Below are positions 10,042-24,000 of a DNA stretch of 64,000 nucleotides, in pieces; within the stretch, counting starts at the first letter, position 1, and every line of letters begins with the position of its first letter. This DNA is from Chromobotia macracanthus (Eukaryota; Chordata; Actinopteri; Cypriniformes; Botiidae). The notes below the pieces were generated by a model. The model searched no databases. It saw nothing but the letters and a program-made list of their open reading frames with translations, and was not told the DNA's origin. The position numbers and the translations under genes were made by a program. The DNA lies in assembly GCA_036877525.1 (NCBI GenBank), contig JAZGTH010000067.1, forward strand, positions 2,444,001 through 2,508,000, given 5' to 3'.

Positions 10042-13000
10042 GTAATGATCTCTGATAGTTTCAATCAATGTGTCCCACTCTTAATATTGGTAAGTCTGAC
10101 AGATTAGATGAATACATCTTTTTTCTCTAGGTTTTATACCGTATAGGTCCTTTCGTCTTCTTTAAACATCGTTGTCATTGATATCATAAGCAGCTCTAAT
10201 GCTAACAGAGTTACCTGACCCCCTAAACCATCATCAGGTCGCTTTCATTTCAACTTTTTGCACCAACAAATGGCCTGGATAGATATCTTAATACTTGAAT
10301 TATATCCAACAGCACGTAAGTTTCCGTGTTGCTATCTGATGAAAGCTTTGAGTAATTTTCAGATTGGGAAATGTGCAGTCAACATTTTATGCAGCTTCAT
10401 GTGTGCCATTTGTACACCTGGATCAGTAAATCTGATGTTAGTTTGCATATACAGTAGATCTATTATATACTCTTTCATATGTGCTTTTCCTTCATGTTTA
10501 AAGCCTTTACAGATCTTTGTGGGAAGTTGCAGGAAGTAATAGTCACAAAGGAATAAAGCTGCAATGTTTCTCTTTTTGTTTTTGTTGCAATATGTTAAGA
10601 AGCTTGTGTCGGACCTAAAACTGTTTTAAATGATAAATAATATACAGTATAATGAGTTTAAAGACATTTCTTTTGGTTTTGATGAAAGTATATTTGCTTA
10701 TGAGGGTGTGTGTGTATATATACATATAAGACATAAAAGGTTGGGAAAACACTAATGCAGAGATAGTTTCAAACACAGCAGACCTGTAAATTAGACACAG
10801 TAATCATTGTGGTTGCATGAACATACAACATAATTCTGTCAACATAATGCAAACTGTAAATGTATAAGTAGTTTCTGATTTGAGCCACTAACTGGCAGTA
10901 GAGACCAGAGAAAAAGATTTTAAAAAGCCCACGCAAACTACTAAATGTGCAAGTACAACCTGCATGAACAGATGTTAACACAAACAAACCTTTAATAATT
11001 GAATCTTATATGCTACATTAATCCACACTGGATGAACAGTCAATAAACTTTCTTTACTTAAGTTTATTGACAGACACTGAAGTTTCTGCCATTTACTGTA
11101 GTGTTTTCTGTAAGTGATAAGTGAATGCAGTGTTTTGTGTATGTATCCATGCATGTTAATTTAAAAAGAAAAGAATGTACTACACATAATCTTTGTTATA
11201 CACATGAAAGTTTAATTTGGAGATATTTAAGATCTAATGTTGCAAGACATTTCATCTTGTTCTGACTCAAGGCTGTCAGACCCAATGTTTTACAGTAATC
11301 CAAAACAGTAAAACCTTGTATTTCATTACACATTCCTGCAAGGGCTGCTGGTGTTTTTTAATTAATCTGATACAATTCAGCTCCTGATCATCCATTCATG
11401 TGTCACATGTTTTTAGCTTTTAACTGCAACTCTTGTATTTCCAGCCATTGACTGGAATCTCATCAGACAAGAGACTGGGATTCCATGAAACAGCCTGCCC
11501 AGAATCAGATCAATTTCCCTGCCAATTTTACAGGTTAACCAATAATGCAAAGCAATGTCATCTATTTTTTCTTTTACTGCAAGATAAAACATTTCCATTA
11601 GCCCAATAACCATCGAAATGACATATTTCTATGTGGCAGGCTCAGGGGAGCTGTTATTATCTTGGATTTTAGTGGCACATTTATGACCCCGCCCCCTGAA
11701 GAGGGCAGAGATAAAGAGCAATGCACAGCCATCAAATCCATAATATTCAAAAAGGACTTTTCTAATCACTACTAATACTAATCAGCTTAGCTCTTTCCAC
11801 TCGCCGGAAATACAGTTGCTATTGTACATAATATCTGTAACTGACTGTTTGCACAAGTGTGAACTTTAATACAGTTTAAAATGTTAAGCTGCCCGGTAGA
11901 TTATACCTAACTAACTCTCACGGTGCTGCTTATTCCCTTGTTCCTTTATACCGCACACTGTTCTCTTTCTGGAGGGTGCAAATTCTTTAATCAGTGTTTC
12001 AAAGGCCTACAGCATAAGCCAATACACACAAGTAAACCATAAACATGTTTCTGAAACTGGGAATAGGCTTTCTCTGAAGAGATTGTTTCTGTACAAATCA
12101 AAGAACGGGTTCTCGTCGTGGGAACACTGAGAGAGAAATATTTGCACAAACGTAAGCATATTACCTCCAGTTACCTCCATGTTTATAAGGTTTATAAAAT
12201 GTTCAAAGTCAAACTGGGTCTCGTGGGTGTCCCTCATAGCGGGACCTGAACTAGTGCTTGTGCTGCAGGCCACTGAACTAAGAAGAATACACACATGGAA
12301 ACAAATACATTTGCAGGTACCAGACACTTTTCACACAGACTGTTTGTTCATGTTCCACTTCTCTGGTTTGTTCTTCAACTGCAATGAAGTTTCAGGATGA
12401 ATGATTTAAAGACACTTTATTTGTTTTCAGATGTGCTAACTCAAGCTCTTACTGTATATACAAACATTTGTTTAGCATAATAAAACTGCTCTCTGTCCTT
12501 TATTTGACCCTGGGAGAAAGTAGTCTGAAATATGATTTTGGGCAATAAAACATTTTCCTGCAGTTGATTAAAGAATCATTTTTTTTGTCATTTGCTGCAT
12601 CAGCTGAATGTAAAAAATAAAAACTATTGCATTTGTTATTGTTTGATATTTCATCCATCTTAAATCAACACAAGAGAGCCGAGAAACATCCAACAAACAT
12701 TTATGAATGTATATGTGCTTGTTGTAAGGCCTGGAGGTTGAAACTGAAGCCTTCTACAGTTGTCTTGTTGGGTCTTTAAAATTTAATAATGATTAAGCAA
12801 GAGACCTGTTAAACTTAGTTTGTATGTGTGTGAGAATGTGAAATTTCAAGGCAAAAGTCTCTAAGACATAAGCAAAAAAAAAAAACTAGTTCACATGTAT
12901 TCAACTCAAATATTCAAAACTAGTCTTGTTGACAATGAACCTTTACAGGAAATGCTTTCCTTGGATTGCTTCCAACGTTTGCACAAATTTTCATTCTCCT

Positions 13001-13683
13001 GTCTTCCTCCACTGCCATAAAGATGAAATGAAATATTGGTGGCTGAGGGCTGCATATCTCCAGTTTTTACCCCAAAACCAATTTCATTTTTCAAAATCAC
13101 AGAGTGAAAATAAAAGCTAAACCTCTGAGAATTTCTCCAGGTCTTGCCATAGTGGTTCCAAAAACCTCAGCAAGATCTGATGCATCCAATCATTTCATTC
13201 TCCTACTGAAGATGAGTGAAGTGGTCCTTGTGATAATTAAAAAGCCATCGCTAACAGAAATCTTCTGCCTCATTAAAACCCTTCAAGCTCATTTTATCTG
13301 CTGGAGGGAACGAGCAGCAGAATGGTGGCAGCCAGACACCCGTGTTTCAAAGATGTGTTTCAGATGATGGCATCACCTCCAAATCAGGAGGTGAATGTGG
13401 CTTCAAGGTTTCTTAAAGGGCAGGTTGAACTTTGGACTGTTTATATCACGGTCACACATTTATAATGTTGTTTCCATGGAAAGTGGGAATCTGTTAAAAT
13501 GAAAAAAAAGTGAGAAGGGGTAAGAGCCAGTGGAACTTAACTTTCTGTGGCTGACAGAAAGCCCACTGTTAAGAGCTGCAAAGACTCATGGGCTAAAACA
13601 GTGTGTCCGGGTGATGACCAAATAGAGTAAACAGATTTATGTATTGATATGTCAATGCTATATTTTGGCCTATGAAAGGCTAA
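10042..13683. other. Gene-poor interval upstream of eif4g2
   Basis: No recognisable coding exon or repeat family. A possible plus-strand donor (GACAG then GTAATG) ends at 10041, and a short minus-strand exon-like open stretch lies at about 12,176-12,262. Neither is secure. Confidence 0.5.
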
Positions 13684-13958
13684 CCTAGCTAACAGGGAAC
13701 ATTCCCGGAACAATGGATAGCATTCTTTAAATGTTCTCTCCAAGTTATCAAAAAGTTCCTGCAGTAACGTTAGTAGAACTTTTACAATGTTATATATATT
13801 TTTGGGGGCAGCAGTTCTGAAGAGGAACATTTTAAAGATGTTACAGAATTAAAAAAATGTTTAAATAATGTTTTTAAAACCTTTAACATTTTAAATCTTT
13901 TTGTTACTTAATGGAAATGTTGAGGAAACATTCTTACAAGCTTAAATTGTTAGCTTGG
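13684..13958 (-). mobile_element. Fold-back MITE family A, copy 1 (reverse orientation)
   Basis: It runs from CTAGCTAACAGGGAACATTC to AAATTGTTAGCTTGG. The interior has the family blocks GCAGTAACGTTAGTAGAAC and TTGTTACTTAATGGAAATGT. The ends are inverted versions of each other. Confidence 0.75.
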
Positions 13959-14009
13959 AAGAGGTTTTAGTTAAGCTTGTAAAACACAGTGGTCATCAAA
14001 CCTTCTTCA

Positions 14010-14080
14010 GAATCAGAATCAACTTTATTCGCCAGGTGTGCGCAAACACACAAGGAATTTGTTGTGGTTTTCTTGGAGGA
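14010..14080 (+). repeat. Teleost dispersed repeat fragment (AATCAGAATCAACTTTATT)
   Basis: The string AGAATCAACTTTATTCGCCA, followed by ACACAAGGAATTTGTTGTGG, matches from memory a widespread fish interspersed repeat. The element class is not certain from this fragment. Confidence 0.45.
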
Positions 14081-14089
14081 AATCTGCTA

Positions 14090-17000
14090 AGGTACAGCAA
14101 TAAAAAGAGAAATGCTTTAAAAAATGCACTGATTTGTGCTCAGATAAGGGACACACAAAGAAATGGGATTTTATTTCTGCATTAAAACAAAGCATTTTTA
14201 TGCAATTGGCATGTATTTATTGGCACACAAAGAAGTGTTAATATTTATCTGTGTGGTTCAGGGAGAGTGTGTATTTTATGGCACAGTCACAACATACATG
14301 AAATACTGAGCAAAACATGAACTCAACATGAATTTTTTCTGTGAAGAGTGTAATTTTTTTCTGCATTAGCACAATGACTCCTGGGCTTTTTATTTCCTGT
14401 ACTGGAAACATTCTTCTTTTAGATTTGCACATGAAAGAACAGGACTTTCTTTTCAACATAAAGGGGACATTTTTATTTCAAAAGAATTAAAAATGATGAA
14501 CAGAACTGTTACTAGGCTTTGTGATAGCACATGAAAACACTGTTCATACATTCGAATCATTTAGATTATGCAGGCATTGGTTTCTTCAGATGTTAAAGAT
14601 GTTAAATTCTTTAAGATTTTACAAAGCTGAAACGATTGTGTTCACACTGCATTGAGTTTCATATGCATACACAAATAAGAATGTTCTTTATATCTTAATC
14701 CTTCAGACCTTATGCATTTATCCCATATGTTATCTCTGACGCAACATCATAAATCCACTTAATCGTAATTCATGAATACATTAATCAAAGACACCCAAGT
14801 AATCAAACCATGTGCAGTTTCCAGCAGGTCAGGTTCACATCTTCAGAGTCACACTGAGGTATAATTTTAATCAACAAAATTCATGATATGTAATGGAAGC
14901 TGATATCCTGCACACATGTGGGGTCACTGTGTCTTAATCCTCATTATTTCTTATATAAATGCTATGTTGGATGCAGTTGCAGATGCATTGCTTAAGATGT
15001 CACACATTAAAAGAGAAATGATCTTTTCTTAAAACAATAATGCCACTATTTTTCCAGATAAGATGAAGAAACAGCAACATTATTTTTCAACAATGTTTGT
15101 GTGACTGTAAATAAAACTTTAAACTATGTTTACAGACTTACACTCCTCCAATACAGCGGCCAGTGCCATTAAAACAAACGTAAAATACAGATCATTTTCT
15201 GCTGTTTATGACTCAGGTGCACATAACCAACAGAAAGTGAAACACAAACAGTTGCTAAATTTAACCGTAAGCTTGAGTTGAGAAGTCGTTTCAACTCGAC
15301 ACCCACAACCTTGACAGAAGAAAGGAAGCAGAAATAATGGATTCCGGGGGGGAATGATTGGAGGTTGTCCCATAAATCTACAGGAGGAGAGCCACAGAGG
15401 GCCAGCCATGCACTTCAGTCTCATATTGTGCTGCTGGAGTATTGCCTATTACCGAGAGGTTTGTTATTGCTTATGTTTGTGGGTGCAGGTTAATTTAGGT
15501 TCTTGTGCGTGATTCTGACTGCTACCCTTGATTTCTAGTTGCAATCACCTGAACTTGCACAGCTAATGTGGTGATCCATTTCCTCTAAGAGATGTTTGAA
15601 AACAGTTTTATTTCAGCAAATCACACAACTAAATCCCTTACACCCAGTCAATCAAATCAAGCTATGCCTACAGCCCTGAAAACAGGGATTAAAAAGCATT
15701 TTGTTGTTGTCTATACATTTTTCCCAAAGCTATATAAATATGTTTTGCTTTGTAAGGTCAGCCACTTTTGCAAATGACTGTAACAGCCAGTTGGATACAC
15801 CTCAGGGAAAACATGTATAGTCTCATTCCCAACTATTAAATTCAGTGAGTAGTTATGTTGCATATCTGCTTCTCTGTGCAGGATTGTCTTTTTATTATTC
15901 AACAGGATTTAGAATTCGTTCCACAGAGCCATAGCAATTAGTGATTAGTTACTAGATTAGCATTTTCTTGTTCTAAGCTCAAAGTAGCTGCATTGAACTT
16001 TATGCAATTAAGCCTTGTTAAGACTAACATTTTACTCCTAAGTTAACACATTTGTATTTTACAGAATGTAAGCATAAATTTTCGTGAGAAAATCATTATG
16101 GAAGTTCTCTCGGGAATTGTGTTTTGCATTCTTGCTCCTCTGTACAGGTTTGTCTTCTCATTATTCAGTTTCAGGAGTGAACTCAAAACTCAACAGAATC
16201 TAAAATTCATTCCACAGTGATCAAGTGAATAAATATGCTTTCACTAAAGAACAGAGCTCTCTTACATCTGCTGTACAAATCTTGTTATCATGCATGATAG
16301 CAAGCCAATATGTCTGACTGTATGTACATTTCTACATCACATGAACTCATTGGCAGTATATTAGTCCTGTAAATTAGAAGTCAACATAAATTTAAACTAT
16401 TAAGACTATTCATTTTCAATTTCCAATGTACAGAAATGACAATGCTTATTAATGTTAATGCAGCAAAGGTTACAGCAATAACAGTAAACAATGATTGACT
16501 TGAAAATACTTTAATATTTTTGCACTCACAAAAGTTTTACCCGCCAGTTCAGAAAAGATTTGTGTGGGTCTCTTTATTGCATGCAAGTCTCAGAAGAACA
16601 GAGACAGACAGATAATAGCTCTTTTAACACCTGAGGTCTGCACAGAGACCCATTCTTTCAGAGAAAATAATTCCTGTGTCTGTTGGGTATCTGTAACATT
16701 AATCTAAAGGGTGACTTCATAAACTTGACAGATGATGAACTATAAAGTGGAAGTGTGTAGTATAAGCAAGAAACAAACAAAAGTTTGCAGTCAGGCAGTG
16801 TTGTAACAATCCATAACAATATGAAGAATAGTCAATACCTAAAATGATGTACAGAATAAACAAATGCTAGGCATTTATGGTTTGGTTGTTATTGATTTTT
16901 TCAATATTGTGCTGTTGTGTATACTTCAAACTTACCCCTGAAGCATTTTAAGGAGACATTAATAGAGTTCAAAACAAATGTTTTTTATCCCAAAAGCGAA

Positions 17001-17817
17001 ACACTGAGCTGAACATCATGTGACAGCTCTTTGTTGCTCTCTCTGATGTTGGGCTTCATTCCTTCCCACAATTCTCAGCAGCCATTACAGAAATCTCATT
17101 ACAGACCAGGAAGTGTTCACACCAGGAGACTGAAATGAAAACCAGTGGAAAATCAAAACGGACCCTATTTACACTTCTAAAACACATTGCTGGTCTTCTT
17201 CTGACTGAGTCAGCGGTGACCATTATTCCTGTTAAGAAAAGGTTAAAAATGTTTAATCAGAATGTAATACTAAAACAACTTTCCTTTTCTACTTGACTTT
17301 CATTCCAACAAATTCTCAACAATCCTGCCCTGCATATTTTCTTATTGAGAGCAAAACATTGCTATTTCTATTCCTGTTAACTAAATTAGAATATGAAAAC
17401 TTTATCCCCATCTCGTATCATATCAGCCTATTATGCGTGTATAAAGGCAACATGACATGTATGCCATGTATTATTTTGTCCTATTAGGTGAAACAGATGA
17501 ATCACACAATCTCATATTTTGATAAATCATTCTCAGCTGTGCTCCTGTCTCAATCATTACAGCGTTTCTCTCTGAAGACTTGCGTTGTTATTCATTTATC
17601 CTGCTTATTCAAATAAAGTCATCTGCTTGATAGAGCTTGGAGGCCATTATGAAAGGGAATGATGGGTTTGTAAATGAGAAGGTATGTATGCGGGTGGAAG
17701 GGGCCCTGAAGGGTCCCACGGAGGACCTCAGCCTGCCAGTTTATAGATGCTAAAAGAAATCCATGTCCTCCAGTCTGTAGAGAAGATACAGTGAAACATC
17801 CTGATGCAGATATCTTT
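14090..17817. other. Non-coding interval, no gene recognised
   Basis: AT-rich DNA with only short chance open frames. The stretch 17,590-17,760 (containing GGAGGCCATTATGAAAGGG) has non-repetitive mixed composition that could be a conserved regulatory block, but no comparison could be made. Confidence 0.5.
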
Positions 17818-17972
17818 ATTTACATTTACATTTATGCATTTGGCAGACGCTTTTATCCAAAGCAACTTACTGTGCATTGAAGTTATACATTTTCTTAGTA
17901 CATGTACTCCCTGGGAATTGAACGCACAACCTTTTGCGCTGCTAACGCAATACCACTGAGCTACAGGAGAAC
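17818..17972 (-). mobile_element. tRNA-derived SINE, near full-length copy
   Basis: On the minus strand it starts with a tRNA-like head: A box TAGCTCAGTGGTA (plus 17951-17963) and a B box inverted within GGGAATTGAACGCACAACC. It ends in the shared tail (GCTTTGGATAAAAGCGTCTG on minus) and TAAATGTAAATG repeats. Confidence 0.85.
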
Positions 17973-17984
17973 TTCATATACCTT

Positions 17985-18070
17985 AATCTTAATAATAAGA
18001 TTATTATACCTTATAATAGTAAGGTATTAATATACCTTATAATAATAAGAACCTTTATTATTAAGAAAAA
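17985..18070. repeat. AT-rich palindromic cluster
   Basis: Repeated TATACCTTATAATA units in both orientations with AATAATAAG segments give several overlapping inverted repeats just after the SINE head. Confidence 0.6.
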
Positions 18071-18074
18071 TCTA

Positions 18075-21000
18075 AATCTGTATTTCAAACACCTCCATAT
18101 CTGGTGTGCAACATTTGCTGAGGTCTCAGTGCAGATGTACCACACATGGGAGAAAATATCATGACATTGTGATCCACCATATTTGTGCTAACTGAAGACA
18201 ATTGGTCATATATAAAAATGCACATGGGAAAAGGCTGTGAGTTTGCTAGTTAGACATTTCTTCCAAGGGTCACTACCACTAAGTTCTCTCTGTGAAGAGC
18301 TCCATCCTATGAACTGATAAAGGAGCTCGGCACACTGACAGGCCAGATCACATGACCCCCAATCGATAGACTGGAATGCATCATTCACTAAACCACCCAC
18401 AGTGTTTTACAATGATGCAAGTCATACTGCAGACTGAGATGTATCGCTTATAATCAAGTGTAACTGGAGCAAATGAGAGATAAGAAACCATATTCATAAT
18501 TAACAGTTACTACAAATTACAGCAGTTAGTGAGAAATGAATGCACAAGACAAACAAACAGTTATACAGCAGTATGCGCTGAACCACAGAAATGTCAGACA
18601 GAGGCTACAGGCCCGTGAATTCAGGCTAAAATTTACATCTGAACAAACCCCCTGCTAAATCTGAATAAACTGCTCATTAAACATAGTAAACATATTTTAG
18701 AATATACATTACGTGGACTCTTGTTAGTGTGCTTGTGTTGAGCCAGTGAACTTTGTGAACAAAAAATGTTAATAATTCTGCTCTATGTATTTAAAACATA
18801 TTGTGAAACAATAATCTCAGTTTATGTTAGTGCAACATTGTCGCATTACATTTTTTTCCTTCATGGTTGAAGAAACGAGTTTTAAAGGCGATAACAATTC
18901 CCACCTAAAAATGCTTGCAGCACCTTAAAAGAACGCTTGAATAACTGAAGAACTTTCATAATAAACATTTGACACAGACTCGTGAATTATGCTGCAGTGT
19001 AACTTTAAACAGGGGTGTTAAACAGCACTTCAAAAAAAGGCCAGAGTTATAGATAAGTGTCAGAGAGTGTGTGCTCACCCCTGCGTGCTCAGCAGTGGAG
19101 GAGAAGCTCATTAGTGACACTTCATGTGGTACCACGTCAACGCATCAAACATCTGGACTGAAAGCAGTGGTAGCCTTAGTCTGGAACTAAGATGTGCTCT
19201 GTTGTTTATGTTGTTTTGAATTATTTATGAATTTTATTTCAATCTCGTCTTTTGAAGGTAATCAAAGCAGCCTGTAATTATCTCCTGGAGAGGACCTTTC
19301 GACAGATTCAGGGCTCTTACTGGGAATTTGCATTTGTAATACTTTTACTCATCCGTTCGTTGGCCTGAAGAGCAGTGATTAGATCTTACCTAGCAGACGT
19401 CCTGGGGCGCAAGAATACAGACAGAGAATCTTATCAACTCATCAGCAAGTCAACTAGTTCATATCTTTACTAGACTTCAGAACTGAGACCAGATTCTCTG
19501 CTCAAACTTTTCTTATTATATACATATTAAACAAAGACAAAATGGGAAAGGATAAACTGAGAATAAAACAAGATGTATAGGAAAAATTGTTTACGTTTTC
19601 TGTTGTTAATAAACTGTGAATTATAAAAAAACAAGTCATATTTTTTTGCATCACTACAAGCCACATTGCGCTAAAGTTTTAATTCTTTTTTTTTAGCCCA
19701 GACCAATCTGTGGCGTTTTGTTCCTTGAATGTTTAATGCCTTCACCAAAGTTCACCATGCTTGAACTCTGACATGCCACGAAAGATAAAACTTGCATGTG
19801 CGCTCCCACACTCTCATGAATGAAAGTGAACGAAGCACAAAGTGTTTCTTTATTCTCACTGGGCAGTTGCAAAGCAGATTTACAGAAAACATTTCAGAAG
19901 AATGCAAATAAATATTTTTATATACCCCAAAATATTATGCAAAAATAATACCAGTAAACAAACTAAAGACGACAAGGAAGGAAAAATTTCATACGGTGCT
20001 AGTATAGAGCCGTGACTGTCCCTGATGCTAATGGTTCAGAAATGACACTCTTCAGCTTTAAGCTGTGCTCGAGCAACAGAAACGCTACTTGTGAAAAAGA
20101 AGTGGTTACACTTGACAACACTTTTTTAACGCTGCCATATGAAACTTGTGTTGTGCTTGGGGTGTAATTCTGAAACTTTTCTGACAGATAAATATTACTC
20201 ATAAGCAGCAGAGTGACTTCTAATGTGCATTTCCCCCCCGAGAGCAGTCTGTCTGAGGGTGTTAAACAGAGTTTGCCCCTCACTGGTGCTAAACAACCAA
20301 ACTCGGGAATAATGGGAAATCACATGATCGCACAGAGATTTCTGAAGCCTCTGAGATAATCCTCCTCCATAACAACAGATGCCATGCAATTGTCCTTAAG
20401 GTATTACACAAAGCCCTGAAACTCTTCATTGTAACATTATAACACTGCAATTTTACAGTGCTGCATTAAATTTTAAGTTTAATCAATGTAGAGCTGTAAT
20501 TTATAAAACAAAGCTCAACTTATTTTAATGAGTTAAAGTAATTTAAAAAGACTGTTGTCATGTTGTCATAACTTATTGATCACATCATTTTTTACTGTGA
20601 AATTGTCTGTGGGAAAATGCATCACATACAGCACTACATTATATAGACAATTCTGTTCTTCTCAGAAGAGAAATTATAGACTTTAATTGCCTACAACATG
20701 TTCTTATATTAGTAAAGTACGCTCATACGCTCACAGAATATGTCCTTGTGTAAGTCTATGTGCTTTACATTTTGATATCACCAGCTTGCGCCGTAATTTA
20801 GCCTATACTTGTATTAGTTCCAGTAGATGAAAACATCTAATTGGATAATCATTACCTAAACTTCTCTCTTTAACAAGGTTATCCATCAAATGCAATTTAA
20901 TTACCTCAAAGTAAACACTAAGAGGCCTGACTCGCAGTGACGTGATCGGAATGGTTAGCACGAGCTAACTGACGTGTAACAGAGAAGATGTGAACGACAC

Positions 21001-24000
21001 GACGGACTTCAGTGTTTTATGGATGAGTTCCTGGACGCTCCTGGGGAATATCTGTCTAAGCAGAGCTCTTCGAGGACTGAATTAGTCTTTTGATCTACTA
21101 ATTGATTTGGAAAGCGAAGAAAACGAAACCCAGGAGTTTCCAACCGGCAGCCATAAAAGAAATAAATCACTTTTGGCTGCCGGCTGCACGGAGCCAGCGG
21201 GGAAAACGTGGTTCTTTTAAGCTGCTTTTCAAACCAGCGTAAAGATACTTTACAACATTATTCGTCATTATGATCTATGAATGTAATTTCCAGAATTTGC
21301 TTTGAAATGTTGTATCGTTACTGTTTGCTTACAAAGTTTGGCATAACAAAACTCAGCCTGTCCACACTCTTAAAATACTGCAGATGTATCACAGTCAAAT
21401 ATGTTTACTCTCCATTCACGCCCATCTGTATAAGCTGTATTAATCATATTGCAGGGCAGACTCAAGCAATTTGCATGCAGGTAATGACATATATTGATAT
21501 GTGAATGGATGTAGCAGGTGAGTGTGTAATGATGACACAGTCCTGAGAGGAACGGAAGTGATTAATGAAGTCTGAGAGAGAGAGAAAGAGAGAGAAATGC
21601 CAAAACCATTCAGTTAAAAAGCTCCTTATAGATTGCCTTATGTTTCCTGTAATGTATTTGTGTATGTTAAAAGCTTCTCTTTATATACACCTTCTCTGTA
21701 AAGCTGCTCTGGAGCAATATGTATTAAGTAAAGTACTATAGAAATAAATTTGTAGTGACAAAATTAAATATTGGACAACCTTTCGTCCCCTTATGGATAC
21801 CAGGTAACAAAATCAACTACTTAAAATAAAAATGCTCGACTGCACTGTGTGTGTCTGAATATATGTGTGTTTCTGCCCCATTATTTGGTTATTATTGAAT
21901 AAATTACTGCTGCATAATTAACAGAAAATGTACACAGTATCTCTTTTAAACAAAATATCTGCTTTCTGTGAGCGGCATTAGCGCAGGTTTTGTTTTGTAA
22001 ATAAAAGTGCAATCTAGGATTAATCTAATTTACACAGCTGAAAAGAGCGATGACTTCTGCTTAGAAACAGCACAGCACTATTTCAGCACGTTACGCCCAT
22101 TTAAACTGCACCGTGACTGGTCAGTGAATAAGTCACAGTCACTATTCAGTCAATTCGACCCATGCATCTAGAATTGCAAGAACATTGTGTTAGAAAAAAA
22201 CAGTGCTATCATAAGTGGAGCGACCCGGTGGGCCCAGAGCTGCTTCTGAAACTGCATATTTTATGCATTAAGCACAAATTGCTAATTTTGAATGTCTCAG
22301 CTCAGTGAGTTCACGGTTTCGAAACTGTATTTAAATTCCAATCACAACAGGGGTGCAATTAATCACTGCGTGCTTTTAGGGTCAAACTGATGAATATTTA
22401 GTTATCTATATGAAATTGCCTTGACCTCTCTAGCCATAACTTTCATTTCATTATTCTAACTAGAGCAGAGGCTCACCTGATACCCCAGACCATCATGTTA
22501 AAGACGATCTGTCTCTTCATGGATTTGAATATTAGATTCAGTGCACATAAACTTTATCAAAGTCCTGCCAGATTACTTGAAATTAATTTAACTTATTCTG
22601 CTCTTTAGGATCCCAAGAAATGAAATTGGATTCTGTAGAAATGTGAAACAAGAAGGCAAAAGGTTGTAAAGAAAAAACAAACAAACATTACCCAAGAGAA
22701 AAAACTGTGTTGTGTTGTTACTTCTACTGCAATGTCCCAGTGTCACATATGTATGTGGTTCTACATGCAGGAATGCTGATAATCTGTTTACATTATACTA
22801 GTTACAACTCATCAATGTTTCATGATCTGTTTTAGAATGGAAGGTTATAGTGCTGCACTTGTTGTGGAAACCTGCTGTGTGCATGAATTTTAATCTGTTT
22901 AGCCAAACTAATGCTAACAAATAAGACAATGTAACTGCTGATGATCTGATTTATCATTAACATTCTGTCTGAGTATACATCATAATCTTTAACAATGCAT
23001 TTTCATTTAATGCCATACTGTGTACTATGTACACACACACACACGGCACATAGTAAACCCATTTAGGTGGCTGCAGCCTTATATTGTTCTGAAATGATAG
23101 TGTCTTTAAAAAAGTTTTGCACAACAGCGAACAACTAACGCCTCCAACACAATGTGACAGAGCCCATATAAATCAATAAAATATATATGCATAGTAAGAG
23201 GGATTTGGCTTATAGATGGGTATTGATTGAAGACTAGCAATATAGAGCAATTACTTGCCGCTGGACAAGCTGAAGCTTGATCTATAGCTCGGGTTTAACT
23301 GTGCCCGATCAATGCCTGTGCACGGCAGACACATACATCATAATATTCTGACATTCAAAAGTCACAGGGCAAGAATGGAGTGCCAATCTCAGAGACTGAT
23401 GATAAAGCAAATATTCACAAGCAAATATGTTGTGACAGCAGTTTGACAAGCACTTTTTAAAAACTGATCTTGCATGTCTGTTTATTTCTCCAGGCTAACA
23501 CATTATATGCAGAGAAGGCAAAAATAAGACCTGTGCATCTAATATTTTTGCAGTCACAATGCAGAAAATGTCACAATTACTGTAGTAATACATAAGCAAG
23601 GCTTATATTTATATATCTCTTATATATCTTTGTGCTATAGAAATGACTAATGGTGCTTTTACAGACAAATTTTACTGACAAATCTGCAAAACATATTTTT
23701 CCAGGGACGTTATTCAAATCACTTTTTTGTTTTCCACTACATGAAATTAGCCAACTGTTTAACATTTACTTTTGCCCTCTAAGACCTTCAGTAGCTTGAT
23801 TAGATAGTAGCTCCACCAAACCCCCACAGCCTGTTATTGAGATGCTCAAGTACTGCAAGCCCACTGCTATGAAACAATCCGACACTGAGCAATACTGCAG
23901 CAAACGGCTATCCTGCTGTCTCTACCCCTCACTGTGTCTAGGCTTTATTTGCCACCCTCCTCTCAAACATCTTTATTCAGCCCACTATTAAAAGAGCAGA

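Noticed and set aside
17940..17972. tRNA gene (A and B box sequences here and at 8.8, 26.3, 39.1 and 63.8 kb)
   Set aside because: Each is attached to a shared SINE body and lacks a complete cloverleaf, so these are SINE heads, not tRNA genes.
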